This document shows positions 6,364 to 7,161 of a stretch of DNA of 7,161 nt, one piece after another. A program made the position numbers and the translations under genes. Numbering within the stretch: position 1 is the stretch's first letter; each line of letters starts with the position of its first letter. The notes under the pieces were generated by a model. That model saw nothing but the letters and a program-made list of their open reading frames with translations, was not told the DNA's origin and searched no databases. The DNA comes from Pseudomonadota bacterium (lineage in GTDB: Bacteria; Desulfobacterota; Desulfobacteria; Desulfobacterales; C00003060): positions 1 to 7,161 of the forward strand of contig JADFWI010000196.1 of assembly GCA_015222985.1 (NCBI GenBank), read 5' to 3'.

Positions 6364-7026
6364 GTGTCGGGCGAACGAGCTTCTGAAATATTGACACATT
6401 TTGGAGAAATACTCAGACACGACATGACCATATTCTTGCAGCGAAGAGCTGAAACTGAAGACATCAAGCATCCGCTAAAGGTTGTTGGATGGATAGCCGG
6501 CAAATTCTTCCTGACAACCTGTCCCTACGAAAACGGTATTCGACTCAAACTCGAAAGCGGGGCGACATATAACGTAATCTATATTAGCGGAGGAAGGGTT
6601 TACGGTTTCACAGCACATCTTTTCAGGGAAATCCAGACCATGGTTCCTTTACTCCTGTTCGGTTACCCGGATGTGGTGGAAAGCGTCGAACTCCGCAAGG
6701 AACCTCGCTACACAACCTTTTTTGCGGCCGATCTCGGGTCTGAAAGCAGTGAGATTCTGGAGTTATTCAAGGGTACTATCATAAATCTCAGCAAGTCGGG
6801 CTGCCTGATCAAGCTAAAGCAAGTAACCGCGTGGAATGTGGGTGAAGAGGTGAATATGTCCTTTGATATGCCAACAGATAACCTACAATATGATATTCTA
6901 TGTATTATACGTTGCATCAAACGGTCGAAAGACAACGAGACACTTGGCTTGGAGTTCCTGAATGCGCCGGAAGAATTCAGAAATCAGGTTGATGTGGTGG
7001 CTTCAGTTGCTGAAGAAGCCTTATGA
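6364..7026 (+). CDS. YcgR-like PilZ protein, c-di-GMP receptor
   Basis: This 220-residue soluble protein has two domains. The N-terminal part (about 35-105) has the pattern of YcgR-like flagellar-brake domains (GRVYGFTAHLFRE, LLLFGYPDVVESVELR). The C-terminal part (about 108-215) is a PilZ domain with both c-di-GMP-binding signatures: R111-KEP-R115 (RxxxR) and N141-L-S143-KS-G146 (NxSxxG). It probably binds cyclic di-GMP and alters a partner through the N-terminal domain; in YcgR the partner is the flagellar motor, but no motility gene is near. It begins at GTG with a good ribosome binding site and closes the operon, 20 bases after amrB-amrA. Its stop precedes the right repeat by 16 bases. 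It has no signal peptide or TM helix. Binding is well supported; the partner is unknown. Confidence 0.9.
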   Translation: MSGERASEILTHFGEILRHDMTIFLQRRAETEDIKHPLKVVGWIAGKFFLTTCPYENGIRLKLESGATYNVIYISGGRVYGFTAHLFREIQTMVPLLLFGYPDVVESVELRKEPRYTTFFAADLGSESSEILELFKGTIINLSKSGCLIKLKQVTAWNVGEEVNMSFDMPTDNLQYDILCIIRCIKRSKDNETLGLEFLNAPEEFRNQVDVVASVAEEAL

Positions 7027-7042
7027 TCAGAAACACACGAAA

Positions 7043-7161
7043 AGGTAACCGTTCACGGTTACAAAAAAATGAACATCCAACATCGAACGTCCAACATCGA
7101 ATGTTGAATGGGAAAACACGCGGCGCAAGCGCCTGCGCTGCGCGGATGAAACAGAAGAACT
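7043..7161 (-). repeat. Right copy of terminal inverted repeat
   Basis: This is the reverse-complement partner of 1-119 with two mismatches (at 7078 and 7046). It starts 16 bases after the stop codon of the PilZ gene. The order is the same: an 18-base perfect palindrome (7045-7062), seven A, a 14-base periodic CAACATCGAA element (7078-7087 and 7092-7101), and the GC-rich stem-loop (7119-7144). Relative to the gene it follows, it has the same orientation as the left copy, with the palindrome next to the gene and the GC stem distal. Such 3'-end placement suits a dispersed intergenic repeat family. The window ends inside or at the edge of the repeat, which is also where short-read assemblies break. 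Confidence 0.95.
7045..7062. repeat. Palindrome at inner edge of right repeat
   Basis: The sequence is GTAACCGT-TC-ACGGTTAC, with perfect 8-base arms and a 2-base centre. It lies 18 bases past the PilZ stop codon. On the plus strand it is followed by seven A rather than T, so it does not fit a Rho-independent terminator for the operon, although the stem could still protect a 3' end. Confidence 0.85.

Noticed and set aside
1..7161. A complete transposon or integron-like cassette bounded by the terminal inverted repeats
   Set aside because: No transposase, integrase or target-site duplication is visible and the enclosed genes are ordinary chromosomal types; kept only as an open question.

Overview
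The window reads as a fragment of a Gram-negative bacterial chromosome of moderate G+C. It is most likely from Desulfobacterota (former Deltaproteobacteria). That assignment is inferred from gene content (a DksA-type zinc-finger regulator, a PilZ brake-like protein, a multi-TM spermidine-synthase-like protein and an exported AmmeMemoRadiSam set) and from the style of the dispersed repeat at both ends. No rRNA, tRNA, CRISPR, transposase, integrase or phage gene is visible.

Layout: (1) 1-119 and 7043-7161 are two inverted copies of one intergenic repeat. They differ at two positions and the outermost 83 bases are identical, so they bracket the whole window exactly. (2) 118-1373, minus strand, is a two-gene unit: a DksA/TraR-type RNA polymerase regulator followed by a PHP-domain phosphoesterase of the TrpH/YciV (RNase AM) type. 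(3) 1374-1599 is a divergent intergenic region, AT-rich in its middle, with three dyad symmetries. (4) 1600-7026, plus strand, is a tight four-gene operon with gaps of 17, 2 and 20 bases. It encodes a 12-TM-like protein with an inserted spermidine-synthase-like domain, a Tat-signal radical SAM enzyme (AmrS), a secreted fusion of MEMO (AmrB) and AMMECR1 (AmrA), and a YcgR-like PilZ protein with an intact c-di-GMP motif.

How the genes fit together: AmrS, AmrB and AmrA are the three parts of the AmmeMemoRadiSam system, which is conserved from archaea to bacteria and whose chemistry is, to my knowledge, unresolved. Here AmrS carries a textbook twin-arginine signal (SRRDFIK ... AWA) and the AmrB-AmrA fusion carries a Sec-type signal, each added in front of where the family core normally begins. 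The system therefore appears to work at or across the cytoplasmic membrane, beside a membrane protein with a SAM-fold aminopropyltransferase-like domain. This exported version, with its membrane partner and c-di-GMP receptor, is the best candidate for a little-described system in the window. A second notable detail is a strong Shine-Dalgarno site plus in-frame ATG inside the fusion gene, placed exactly at the MEMO/AMMECR1 junction. It could yield a separate cytosolic AMMECR1 protein.

Limits: all assignments come from reading motifs by eye. Start codons of three genes (TrpH-like, AmrS, AmrB-AmrA) lack a strong ribosome binding site and are uncertain by a few to about 20 codons.
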